Origin: Microbacterium sp. BLY
Lineage (GTDB): Bacteria > Actinomycetota > Actinomycetes > Actinomycetales > Microbacteriaceae
Reading direction: 5' to 3'
Assembly: GCF_017939615.1 (NCBI RefSeq)
Contig: NZ_JAGKSR010000001.1
Coordinates: 558,001 to 622,000, forward strand
DNA length: 64,000 nucleotides
Part shown: one piece after another, positions 32,720-40,321 of the stretch
How positions within the stretch are numbered: position 1 is the first letter of the stretch
How the letters are laid out: each line of letters opens with the position of its first letter
Notes under the pieces: generated by a model
The model's input: the letters and a program-made list of their open reading frames with translations, nothing else
The model's database searches: none
What the model was told of the DNA's origin: nothing
Position numbers and translations under genes: made by a program

Positions 32720-33892
32720 TCAGCCCTCGTCGTCTTCCGAGCGGCGCAGGCCGAGGAGCGCGAGGGCCCCGGCGCCCGCCGTGAGCGCCGCGATCACGCC
32801 GATCCCGATCGCGGGCACGGTCGCCGTGGCCACCGCGCCGGCGACGAGCGGTCCGCCGGCGTCGCCCAGCTCGCGCCCGAGTTCCGCGCTGCCCATCGTG
32901 CGCCCCATCCGGTCCGCCGGCGTCGAGGCGGCGAGGTGCGAGAACGCGACGGGCGTCGCGAGCCCCACTCCCGCCCCCACCAGCACGCCCGTGACGGCGA
33001 GCACCCCGGGTGTCACCCACAGCGCCGCGAGCGCGATGCCGGCCGTGATCAGCAACAGTCCGCCGGCCGCGCCGAGCCGGACCGAGATGTGCCCGCGGTC
33101 GTGCGCGGCCCCGACCACCGGCTGCACGATGCTCGACACCACCGCCAGCACCGTGACGATCGCCATGCTGCCCACGGTGCCGAGCCCCGCCTGCCGTCCC
33201 AGCAGCGGGAGGAACCCGACGGCCACGGCCAGCGCACCGGTCGTCGCCGCCAGCACGAGGGTGGGGACGAGGAAGCCGCGGGCGAGGAGCTCGCGGCCGA
33301 GGTCGACGAGGGTCACCCGTCTCCGCGGCAGCACCGGCACGGCGGGGACGGCGACCAGCACCCATCCGGCCGCGGCCAGCCCGAGGACGGCGAGCGCCCA
33401 GAACAGCGCGGGCAGACCGCCCGCCACGACCAGCAGCGCGCCGAGCAGCGGGCCGAGGGCGTAGCCGAGGCTCTTCCACGACCCGTAGCGACCGAAGTAG
33501 CGGCCGCGCGACGCGTCGTCGGTCATCCGCGCCACCGCGGCCGAGGACGCGGGCGAGAATGCCGACGCCGCCGCCCCCTGACCGAAGCGGGCGATCACGA
33601 GGCCGATCATGCCGGGGGCCAGCGCTCCGACCACGGAGAACGCGGCGAAGGCCAGCAGCCCGCCGACGATCACCGGCCGCACCCCCACGCGGTCGCTGAG
33701 CGCGCCGAACAGGGGTTTGAGCAGCACTTCCGCGAGGTCGTACAGCGCAAGGGTGAACCCGAACGCCAGGAGCGTCCAGCCGATGTCCTCGGTCTCCGCC
33801 CCGAGGGCCGCGGCGATGCCGTGCGCTCCGAACGCCGTGGTGAAGCCCGCGAGGTACAGCGGCGCCAGGCGCGGGCGCGGCGAGGAGGTCAC
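32720..33892 (-). CDS. MFS transporter, efflux-type
   Basis: 390-residue, 12-helix protein. MFS motif A appears as GALSDRVGVRPVIVGG between helices 2 and 3, and ARFGQGAAASAFSPASSAAVARM represents the conserved helix 4-5 region. A cytoplasmic central loop (PAVPVLPRRRVTLVDLG) separates the two halves, and the protein ends in an acidic tail. GTG at 33892 gives VTSSPRPRLAPLYLAGF. It converges with the HAD gene 16 bases away and is divergent from the two-component system. Substrate unknown. Confidence 0.87.
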   Translation of the reverse strand: MTSSPRPRLAPLYLAGFTTAFGAHGIAAALGAETEDIGWTLLAFGFTLALYDLAEVLLKPLFGALSDRVGVRPVIVGGLLAFAAFSVVGALAPGMIGLVIARFGQGAAASAFSPASSAAVARMTDDASRGRYFGRYGSWKSLGYALGPLLGALLVVAGGLPALFWALAVLGLAAAGWVLVAVPAVPVLPRRRVTLVDLGRELLARGFLVPTLVLAATTGALAVAVGFLPLLGRQAGLGTVGSMAIVTVLAVVSSIVQPVVGAAHDRGHISVRLGAAGGLLLITAGIALAALWVTPGVLAVTGVLVGAGVGLATPVAFSHLAASTPADRMGRTMGSAELGRELGDAGGPLVAGAVATATVPAIGIGVIAALTAGAGALALLGLRRSEDDEG

Positions 33893-33926
33893 ACCTGATC
33901 CTCGCAGACGTCCGCCCCGCCTCCGT

Positions 33927-33943
33927 CGCACGGGGGATGCCCG
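33927..33943 (+). promoter_or_regulatory. Candidate LuxR-type response-regulator box upstream of the kinase
   Basis: CGCACGGGGGATGCCCG, identical over 17 bases to 38185-38201 upstream of the ABC exporter. It ends 16 bases before the -10 TACGGT (33960-33965), so it overlaps the -35 region. Confidence 0.7.
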
Positions 33944-33959
33944 GCCGCCGGCCCCGCCG

Positions 33960-33965
33960 TACGGT
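33960..33965 (+). promoter_or_regulatory. -10 box TACGGT of the NarL-type kinase gene
   Basis: TACGGT ends six bases before the ATG at 33972. Confidence 0.5.
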
Positions 33966-33971
33966 GGAGGG

Positions 33972-35225
33972 ATGGCCTTCACCCGGACGCCGAGCGCGCG
34001 CGATCAGCGCGGTGATCTCCTCCTCGCCCTCGTCCTCTTCGTCGGTGCGATCCTCAGCGCCGCCCTCTGCTCCATCGCCCAGATCTACGGCGACGAGCAG
34101 GCGCCCCTGTGGACCGCCCTCCTCTTCGCCGTGGTCGTCTCCGCGCCCCTCGCCTTCCGTCGCCGCTGGCCGGGGACGGTGGCGGTCGTGGTCTCGGTGG
34201 CGTACTTCGCCGCCGTCACGATCCGGGTGCCCGAGATCTACGTCGGCAACATCGCGATGTTCATCGCCCTCTACACGGTCGGCGCCTGGATGAACGACCG
34301 GCGGAAGGCCCTCATCGTCCGCGTCGCGATCATCGTCGGCATGTTCGTGTGGCTGCTCCTCACGATGTACCGCGACGCGATCAGCGAGGCGGACAAGGCG
34401 GAGGTCGTCGCCGGCGCCATGTCGCCCTACGTGGCCTTCATGCTCATCCAGATCCTCCTCAACGTCCTCTACTTCGGCGGCGCCTACTACTTCGGCGAGC
34501 GCTCCTGGTCGGCGGCCGAGCAGCGCACCGTGCTGGAAGACCGCACCCGCGAGCTCGAGCGCGAACGGGAGGTCACGGCGGCGCAGGCGGTCGCGCTCGA
34601 CCGGGTGCGCATCGCGAGGGAGCTGCACGACGTCGTCGCCCACCACGTGTCGGTGATGGGGGTGCAGGCGGGCGCCGCGCGTCTCGTGCTCGACAGCGAC
34701 CCGGCGCAGTCCGCACGCATCCTCTCCGGCATCGAATCCTCCGCGCGCGATGCGATCCAGGAGCTGCGTCAGCTGCTGGAGACCCTCCGCACCCCGGGCG
34801 GCGACACCGCCGAGTCGTCGTCGATCGTCTCCCTCGACGACATCGCGGCGCTGGCGGAGGCGTCCACCGACGCGGGTCTACCGACGGCGTACACGGTCAT
34901 CGGAGACCCCGTGCCGGTGCCGTCGCTCGTGGCCGTCAACCTGTACCGGATCGCCCAGGAGTCGCTGACCAACGCCCGCCGGCACGCCGGACCGGGGGCG
35001 ACCGCCGACGTGCGGGTCCGCTACGACGACGAGGGCGTGGAGGTCGAGGTCGTGAACACCGGCCGCCCCATCGCTCAGCTGCGACCCGGACTCGGCCAGC
35101 TCGGCATGCGGGAGCGGGCGGCGGCCTCCGGCGGCACGTTCGAGATCACGCCCCGCGCCCCCGGCGGCCTGCGGGTGCGCGCCCGGGTGCCGCTCGGCAC
35201 CGCGGTGCCGGAGGGCGTCCGATGA
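33972..35225 (+). CDS. NarL/DesK-type sensor histidine kinase
   Basis: 417-residue kinase with five or six N-terminal membrane segments (residues 16-38, 47-62, 68-84, 91-105, 113-132, 150-170) and no sizeable external domain, as in DesK-like intramembrane sensors. A charged coiled-coil linker (TRELEREREVTAAQ) leads to the HisKA_3 dimerisation helix RIARELHDVVAHHVSVM with phospho-His at 219. The ATPase domain carries NLYRIAQESLTNARRHA and the G-box GLGQLGMRERAAASGG. Translationally coupled (ATGA) to the response regulator. Signals of envelope or antibiotic stress are plausible given the linked ABC exporter. Confidence 0.93.
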   Translation: MAFTRTPSARDQRGDLLLALVLFVGAILSAALCSIAQIYGDEQAPLWTALLFAVVVSAPLAFRRRWPGTVAVVVSVAYFAAVTIRVPEIYVGNIAMFIALYTVGAWMNDRRKALIVRVAIIVGMFVWLLLTMYRDAISEADKAEVVAGAMSPYVAFMLIQILLNVLYFGGAYYFGERSWSAAEQRTVLEDRTRELEREREVTAAQAVALDRVRIARELHDVVAHHVSVMGVQAGAARLVLDSDPAQSARILSGIESSARDAIQELRQLLETLRTPGGDTAESSSIVSLDDIAALAEASTDAGLPTAYTVIGDPVPVPSLVAVNLYRIAQESLTNARRHAGPGATADVRVRYDDEGVEVEVVNTGRPIAQLRPGLGQLGMRERAAASGGTFEITPRAPGGLRVRARVPLGTAVPEGVR

Positions 35226-35911
35226 GCGCGCCGATCCGCGTCCTGCTCGTCGACGACCACGCCCTCCTGCGCGCCGGTTTCCGGACGATCCTGGACACCC
35301 AGCCCGACATCGCCGTCGTCGGCGAGGCGTCGACCGGAGCGGAGGCCGTGGCCCAGGCCGCGACGCTGCGCCCGGACGTCATCACGATGGACGTGCAGAT
35401 GCCGGACATGGACGGCATCGAGGCGACCCGTCGCCTCGTCGCCGATCCCTCCGTGCACGCCGCGATCGCGATCGTCACGACGTTCGACCGCGACGACTAC
35501 TTGTACCGGGCGCTCGAAGCGGGGGCGAGCGGCTTCCTGCTGAAGAACGCGGGGGCCGAGGATCTGATCGGCGCCGTGCGCGCGCTCGCCGCCGGCGACG
35601 GGATGCTGGCACCCGAGGTGACGCGCCGGGTGCTCACGCGCTTCGCCGCGCCGGCCGACGGGGACGCACCTCCGGTCACGGCCGCTCCGGTGCGCACGAC
35701 CGCGATGCCGCCGCTTCCCGAGCCGCTGACGGAACGGGAGGCGGAGGTGCTGACGCTGCTCGCCGACGCCCGCAGCAACGCCGAGATCGCCCGCGCGCTG
35801 TACATCGGCGAGGCGACCGTGAAGACCCACGTCTCGCGCATCCTGCAGAAGCTCGGCGCCCGGGACCGCGTGCAGGCCGTCGTGCTCGCTCATCGGCGCG
35901 GCCTGGCCTGA
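35222..35911 (+). CDS. NarL/LuxR-family response regulator
   Basis: 229-residue regulator. Receiver domain: acidic pair DD at 11-12, phospho-acceptor D57 (VITMDVQMPDMDG), switch Thr in VTTFDRDDY and Lys in FLLKNAG. The C-terminal LuxR-type HTH (about 165-225) reads LTEREAEVLTLLADARSNAEIARALYIGEATVKTHVSRI. A Pro/Thr-rich linker joins the two. It overlaps the kinase stop by 4 bases. It is the obvious candidate to bind the 17-mer present at its own promoter and at the ABC exporter promoter. Confidence 0.95.
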   Translation: MSAPIRVLLVDDHALLRAGFRTILDTQPDIAVVGEASTGAEAVAQAATLRPDVITMDVQMPDMDGIEATRRLVADPSVHAAIAIVTTFDRDDYLYRALEAGASGFLLKNAGAEDLIGAVRALAAGDGMLAPEVTRRVLTRFAAPADGDAPPVTAAPVRTTAMPPLPEPLTEREAEVLTLLADARSNAEIARALYIGEATVKTHVSRILQKLGARDRVQAVVLAHRRGLA

Positions 35912-35997
35912 GCGGATCATCGCGGTTTCCGCGTAATGAACCGTCGTCCGTCCTCTCTCTTCAGGCGGAAGCTCCCGCGGACCACCTGAGGAAGAGA

Positions 35998-36135
35998 ATG
36001 ATCACGTCACCGTCGCACGACCCGAGAACGACCTCGGAGACCACCACCGGCGAGCCCCCTCGCCTCGCGCTCTACCGCGACCGCGGGACCGACCGTCCGC
36101 GCACCCTCGCCACGGTCGAGACGCCGGCCGCATGA
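35998..36135 (+). CDS. 45-aa leader-like ORF coupled to the SDR gene
   Basis: A short frame starting ATG at 35998 behind a good AGGAAGAG ribosome site and ending TGA at 36135, overlapping the SDR start by 4 bases (ATGA). The product is hydrophilic, Thr/Pro/Arg-rich (MITSPSHDPRTTSETTTGEP...) with no membrane helix. The spacing and overlap argue that it is translated; it may serve mainly to couple translation. No homologue is recognised. Confidence 0.5.
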   Translation: MITSPSHDPRTTSETTTGEPPRLALYRDRGTDRPRTLATVETPAA

Positions 36136-36950
36136 CCGCGCCGCGCTCCGTCTTCCTCACGGGCACGTCCACCGGGCTCGGCCGCGCCGCCGTCGCGCTG
36201 TTCTCCGAACGCGGGTGGCGGGTGGTCGCGACCATGCGTGCGCCCGAACGCGAGCACGAGCTCGGCGCCCTGCCGGGCGTCGTCCTCAAGAAGCTCGACG
36301 TCGACGACCCCGACGCGATCACCGCCGTCGTCGCCGAGACGCTCGCGGAAGGCCCGATCGACGTCCTGTTCAACAACGCCGGCTACGGCCTGGTCGGCCC
36401 GTTCGAGGCGGCCTCCGACGAGCAGATCGTGCACAACCTCACGACGAACCTCCTCGGGCCGATGCGCGTCGCCCAGGCGTTCATCCCCGCCTTCCGGGAG
36501 CGCGGCACTGGCGTGATCCTGACGACCACGTCGATCGGCGGGCTCGTCACCATGCCCTTCACCTCCGTCTATCACGCCGCGAAGTTCGGGATGGAGGGCT
36601 GGAGCGAGAGCCTGTCGTACGAGCTCAAGCCCTTCGGGATCCGCGTCAAGACGCTCGCGCCGGGCGGCATCCGCACCGACTTCAGCGGCCGGAGCCTCGA
36701 TCGGACGCACCACGAGGCGTATGCGGAGGCACTGGACACGGCCGCCGGCCGATTCCTCGATCCGGCCAGGGACGCCACGCGGTCGTCGGCGGAGGAGATC
36801 GCGAAGGTCGCGTACGACGCCGTCACCGACGGCACCGACCGGATCACCTACATCGCCGGGGTCGACGCCCAGGAGTACCACCGTCTCCGCGAGCGGCTGG
36901 GGCAGAGCGGCTACGTCGCCGAGGCCACCCGGCTCTTCTTCGGCGACTGA
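36132..36950 (+). CDS. SDR-family NAD(P)-dependent oxidoreductase
   Basis: 272-residue short-chain dehydrogenase. The cofactor loop TGTSTGLG is at about 9-16, NNAGYG follows strand 4, the catalytic Ser lies in LTTTSIGG and the Tyr-Lys pair in VYHAAKFGMEG (YxxxK). RVVATMR after strand 2 with a basic residue suggests NADP(H). The post-catalytic block VKTLAPGGIRTDFSGRSL is typical of the classical SDR group near ketoreductases. Substrate unknown. Its start overlaps the 45-codon upstream ORF. Confidence 0.92.
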   Translation: MTAPRSVFLTGTSTGLGRAAVALFSERGWRVVATMRAPEREHELGALPGVVLKKLDVDDPDAITAVVAETLAEGPIDVLFNNAGYGLVGPFEAASDEQIVHNLTTNLLGPMRVAQAFIPAFRERGTGVILTTTSIGGLVTMPFTSVYHAAKFGMEGWSESLSYELKPFGIRVKTLAPGGIRTDFSGRSLDRTHHEAYAEALDTAAGRFLDPARDATRSSAEEIAKVAYDAVTDGTDRITYIAGVDAQEYHRLRERLGQSGYVAEATRLFFGD

Positions 36951-36974
36951 ACCGATCGGGCGGGCACGCCGCGA

Positions 36975-36980
36975 TACGCT
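36975..36980 (+). promoter_or_regulatory. -10 box TACGCT of benE
   Basis: TACGCT ends seven bases before the ATG at 36988. Confidence 0.45.
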
Positions 36981-36987
36981 CGGAGCC

Positions 36988-38169
36988 ATGCCCGACGCCG
37001 CCCCCGTGTCCCGCCCGATCGTCGCCGGCATCGTCACGGCCCTCGTCGGCTTCACGAGCTCGTTCGCCGTGGTGCTCACGGGTCTCGACGCGGTGGGGGC
37101 CACCGCCGCGCAGGCGGCCAGCGGACTCCTCGCCGTGAGCCTCGCGATGGGCCTCGCCTGCATCATCCTGGCGTGGCGCTACCGCATGCCGATCACGGCC
37201 GCGTGGTCGACCCCGGGCGCCGCTCTCCTCGTGGCGACCGGCACCGTGGAGGGCGGATGGCCGGCCGCGATCGGCGCCTTCCTCGTCACCGCGGCCCTCA
37301 TCCTCCTCACCGCGCTCTGGCCCGCGCTCGGCGCCCTGATCGCGCGCATCCCGCCGTCGATCGCGCAGGCGATGCTGGCCGGGGTGCTGCTGCCGCTCTG
37401 CCTCGCGCCGATCACCGGGATCGTCGCGAACCCCTGGGGCGTGCTCCCGGTCGTGCTGACCTGGCTCGTGTTCGCCCGCCTCGCCCCGCGCTGGGCGGTG
37501 CCGCTGGCCTTCGTCGCGGCGGCCGTCGTCGTCGCCGCGACCCTGGTCTCGGAGGGGAGCGCGGTCGACCCGGCTGTCCTGCTGCCCCGGTTCGAGCTCA
37601 CGATGCCCGCGTTCACGGTCGGCGCCCTCGTCGGCATCGCCCTGCCGCTGTTCATCGTGACGATGGCCTCGCAGAACGTACCCGGCGTCGCGATCATGCG
37701 CAGCTTCGGCTACGAGGTGCCGTGGCGTCCGGCGATGCTGGTGACGGGCCTCGGCACCGCGCTCGGGGCGCCGGCCGGCGGGCACACGATCAACCTCGCC
37801 GCGATCAGCGCGGCCCTCGCCGCTTCGCCCGACGCCGACCCTGACCCGGCACGCCGCTGGCTCGCCGGGGTCTCGACCGGGGTGTCCTACCTCGTCCTGG
37901 GGGCGTTCTCCGCGGCCTTCGCGACCCTCGTGGTGCTCGCCCCGACGGCCGTGATCCCCGCCGTCGCCGGCCTCGCGCTCTTCGCCGCCTTCGGTGCCGC
38001 GGTCCAGCAGGCGATCGACGACCCCGGCGAACGGCTCCCCGCGGTCGTCACCTTCCTCGTCGCCGCGTCCGGCATCGCCGTGCTCGGCGTGAGCGCGGCG
38101 TTCTGGGCGCTGGTGGCCGGTCTCCTCGTCCGCACGGTGCTGCACGCCGGACGTCCGTCCCGCGGCTGA
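36988..38169 (+). CDS. benE: BenE-family transporter (benzoate/H+ symporter type)
   Basis: 393-residue membrane protein with about 12 helices. Diagnostic segments are SRPIVAGIVTALVGFTSSFAVVLTGL at the N-terminus, YRMPITAAWSTPGAALL (the conserved PITAAWSTPG block), MASQNVPGVAIMRSFGY and GAPAGGHTINLAAISAALAA, all characteristic of BenE. No benzoate-degradation gene lies nearby, so the actual substrate may be a different aromatic acid or purine-like compound. Stands alone behind its own promoter. Confidence 0.9.
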   Translation: MPDAAPVSRPIVAGIVTALVGFTSSFAVVLTGLDAVGATAAQAASGLLAVSLAMGLACIILAWRYRMPITAAWSTPGAALLVATGTVEGGWPAAIGAFLVTAALILLTALWPALGALIARIPPSIAQAMLAGVLLPLCLAPITGIVANPWGVLPVVLTWLVFARLAPRWAVPLAFVAAAVVVAATLVSEGSAVDPAVLLPRFELTMPAFTVGALVGIALPLFIVTMASQNVPGVAIMRSFGYEVPWRPAMLVTGLGTALGAPAGGHTINLAAISAALAASPDADPDPARRWLAGVSTGVSYLVLGAFSAAFATLVVLAPTAVIPAVAGLALFAAFGAAVQQAIDDPGERLPAVVTFLVAASGIAVLGVSAAFWALVAGLLVRTVLHAGRPSRG

Positions 38170-38178
38170 TCCCCGGCG

Positions 38179-38201
38179 ATCCCCCGCACGGGGGATGCCC
38201 G
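38179..38201 (+). promoter_or_regulatory. Candidate response-regulator box upstream of the ABC exporter
   Basis: Contains CGCACGGGGGATGCCCG (38185-38201), identical to 33927-33943. Here it extends leftwards into a dyad ATCCCCC-GCAC-GGGGGAT (38179-38196), which could also act as the benE terminator. It ends 17 bases before the -10 TAGCGT. Confidence 0.65.
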
Positions 38202-38218
38202 CCCGCCCCCGTGCTCCG

Positions 38219-38224
38219 TAGCGT
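38219..38224 (+). promoter_or_regulatory. -10 box TAGCGT of the ABC exporter operon
   Basis: TAGCGT, 17 bases after the shared 17-mer. The ATG at 38264 lies 39 bases further, so this transcript has a leader with a GGAG site. Confidence 0.4.
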
Positions 38225-38263
38225 GAAGACCATGCGGATCACCTTCGGACGGAGCACCACCTC

Positions 38264-39160
38264 ATGACCACCGGACTGCTGGAACTCTCCGGCATCACCA
38301 AGAGCTACGGCAGCCGCCGCGTGCTGGACGACGTGTCGTTCACGGTCACGCCGGGGCGCCTCACCGGCTTCGTCGGCGGCAACGGCGCCGGCAAGACGAC
38401 CACCATGCGCATCATCCTCGGGCTGCTCTCGTCGGACGGCGGGCGGGTCGACCTCGACGGCGCCCCGCTGACCACGGGCGACCGCCGCCGCTTCGGCTAC
38501 ATGCCGGAAGAGCGCGGGCTCTACCCGAAGATGAAGGTGCTCGAGCAGATCGTCTACCTCGCCCGGCTGCACGGATTCAGCAAGCCGGAGGCGACGGAGC
38601 GGGCGACGTCGCTGCTCACCGAGCTGGGCCTGGGCGAGCGGCTGGACGACACGATCGAGTCGCTGTCGCTCGGCAACCAGCAGCGGGCGCAGATCGCCGC
38701 CTCCCTCGTGCACGACCCCGACGTGCTGATCCTCGACGAGCCGTTCTCCGGGCTGGACCCCCTCGCGGTGGACGTGGTCGCCGGCGTGCTGCAGGCGAGC
38801 GCCGCCCGCGGGGCCGCCATCCTCTTCTCGTCCCACCAGCTCGACGTGGTCGAGCGCCTCTGCGACGACCTCGTCATCCTCGCCGGCGGGACGATCCGGG
38901 CGGCGGGCTCCCGCGACGGACTCCGCGCCGAGCACGCGCGCAACCGATACGAACTGGTCTCCGCGGGTGACGCCGGGTGGCTGCGCACCGAGCCCGGCGT
39001 GACGGTGGTCGATTTCGAGGGCGGCTACGCGCTCTTCGACGCGGACGGCCCCGAGACGGCCCAGCGCGTGCTGCAGTCGGCGGTCGCCCGCGGCGACGTC
39101 GCGAGCTTCGCCCCGCAGCGCCCCTCCCTCGCCCAGATCTTCAAGGAGGTCATCCAGTGA
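38264..39160 (+). CDS. ABC-2 type exporter ATPase (NatA-like)
   Basis: 298-residue ATPase. Walker A is GGNGAGKTT, the signature is LSLGNQQR (an LSGGQ variant common in ABC-2 exporters) and Walker B is VLILDEPFSGLDPLA, with the switch His in FSSHQLDVVERL. A C-terminal regulatory extension of about 80 residues follows. It partners with the permease whose GTG start overlaps its stop. Likely exports ions, lipids or an antimicrobial; the shared promoter box links it to the NarL-type two-component system. Confidence 0.93.
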   Translation: MTTGLLELSGITKSYGSRRVLDDVSFTVTPGRLTGFVGGNGAGKTTTMRIILGLLSSDGGRVDLDGAPLTTGDRRRFGYMPEERGLYPKMKVLEQIVYLARLHGFSKPEATERATSLLTELGLGERLDDTIESLSLGNQQRAQIAASLVHDPDVLILDEPFSGLDPLAVDVVAGVLQASAARGAAILFSSHQLDVVERLCDDLVILAGGTIRAAGSRDGLRAEHARNRYELVSAGDAGWLRTEPGVTVVDFEGGYALFDADGPETAQRVLQSAVARGDVASFAPQRPSLAQIFKEVIQ

Positions 39161-40239
39161 ACGCCCCGACCCCCGTGCGGAACGGGATCTGGCTGGTCGC
39201 CGAGCGGGAGATCGGCTCGAAGCTCCGCAGCAAGGCGTTCCTCATCTCCACCGGCATCCTGCTGCTCATCGCCCTCGCCGGAGTGCTGTTCGGCGGCTTC
39301 GCGAGCAAGAACACCGATGCCCTGCCCGTGGCCGCCACGGCGGAGACCGCGAGCGCCGTCTCCGCGCTGCCCGACGTCGAGGTGACCCCGGTCGCGGACC
39401 GCGCCGAGGCGGAGAAGCTGGTCCGTGACGGGAAGGTCGACGCGGCCGTCCTGCCCGGCGACAGCCCGGCGGGCTACACGATCGTCGCGCTGGAGGACGC
39501 GCCCGGTTCGCTCGTGTCCGCGCTGTCGCTCTCCCCCGACGTCGTCATCCTCGAGCCGGTCACCACCAACCCCCTGCTGCGGTATTTCATCGCGATCGCG
39601 TTCGGGCTCGTGTTCATGATGGCTGCGGCGACGTTCGGCGGCACCATCGCACAGAGCGTCGTGGAGGAGAAGCAGACCCGCGTCGTGGAGGTGCTGCTGT
39701 CGGCGATCCCCGCCCGCACCCTCCTGGCCGGCAAGGTCATCGGCAACACGATCCTCGCGATGGGGCAGATCCTCGCGCTCGCCGCCGTCGCGACGATCGG
39801 GCTCATCGTGACCGGGCAGCGGGAGGTGCTGACGACCCTCGGCGCCCCCATCATCTGGTTCGCGGTGTTCTTCCTGTTCGGGTTCGTCCTGCTCGCGGCG
39901 ATGTTCGCGGCGGCGGCCTCGATGGTCTCCCGGCAGGAGGACATCGGCGCGACGACGACCCCCATCACGATGCTCATCATGGCGCCGTACGTGCTGGTGA
40001 TCGTCTTCAACGACAACCCGCTGGTGCTGACGATCATGTCGTACGTGCCGTTCTCGGCTCCGGTGGGCATGCCCATGCGCCTGTTCGTGGGTGAGGCCGA
40101 GTGGTGGGAGCCGCTGCTGAGCCTGGTGATCCTGCTGGCGAGCTGCGTGGCGGCGATCGTCGTCGGCGCGAAGATCTACGAGAACTCCCTGCTGCGGATG
40201 GGATCCCGCGTGAAGCTCGCCGAGGCCCTCCGCGGCTGA
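39157..40239 (+). CDS. ABC-2 type exporter permease (NatB-like)
   Basis: 360-residue permease. TM1 (AFLISTGILLLIALAGVLFGG) is followed by a large extracytoplasmic domain (about 45-140) and five further helices. The EEKQTRVVEVLLSAIPARTLLAGKVIG segment is the conserved ABC-2/NatB coupling region. It begins at a GTGA overlap with the ATPase. The operon ends at the perfect palindromic terminator 20 bases downstream. Confidence 0.92.
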   Translation: MNAPTPVRNGIWLVAEREIGSKLRSKAFLISTGILLLIALAGVLFGGFASKNTDALPVAATAETASAVSALPDVEVTPVADRAEAEKLVRDGKVDAAVLPGDSPAGYTIVALEDAPGSLVSALSLSPDVVILEPVTTNPLLRYFIAIAFGLVFMMAAATFGGTIAQSVVEEKQTRVVEVLLSAIPARTLLAGKVIGNTILAMGQILALAAVATIGLIVTGQREVLTTLGAPIIWFAVFFLFGFVLLAAMFAAAASMVSRQEDIGATTTPITMLIMAPYVLVIVFNDNPLVLTIMSYVPFSAPVGMPMRLFVGEAEWWEPLLSLVILLASCVAAIVVGAKIYENSLLRMGSRVKLAEALRG

Positions 40240-40258
40240 CCCGAGACCCGCCTTCGCA

Positions 40259-40300
40259 CCGAGACCCCCTGCTGCAGACGTCTGCAGCAGGGGGTCTCGG
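40259..40300. terminator. 42-bp perfect palindrome between convergent genes
   Basis: CCGAGACCCCCTGCTGCAGAC is followed immediately by its exact reverse complement, 21-bp arms with no spacer. It lies between the ABC permease stop and the putA stop, so it can terminate both transcripts. Confidence 0.88.
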
Positions 40301-40321
40301 CGTGCCCCCGGGGTCGCGGCG

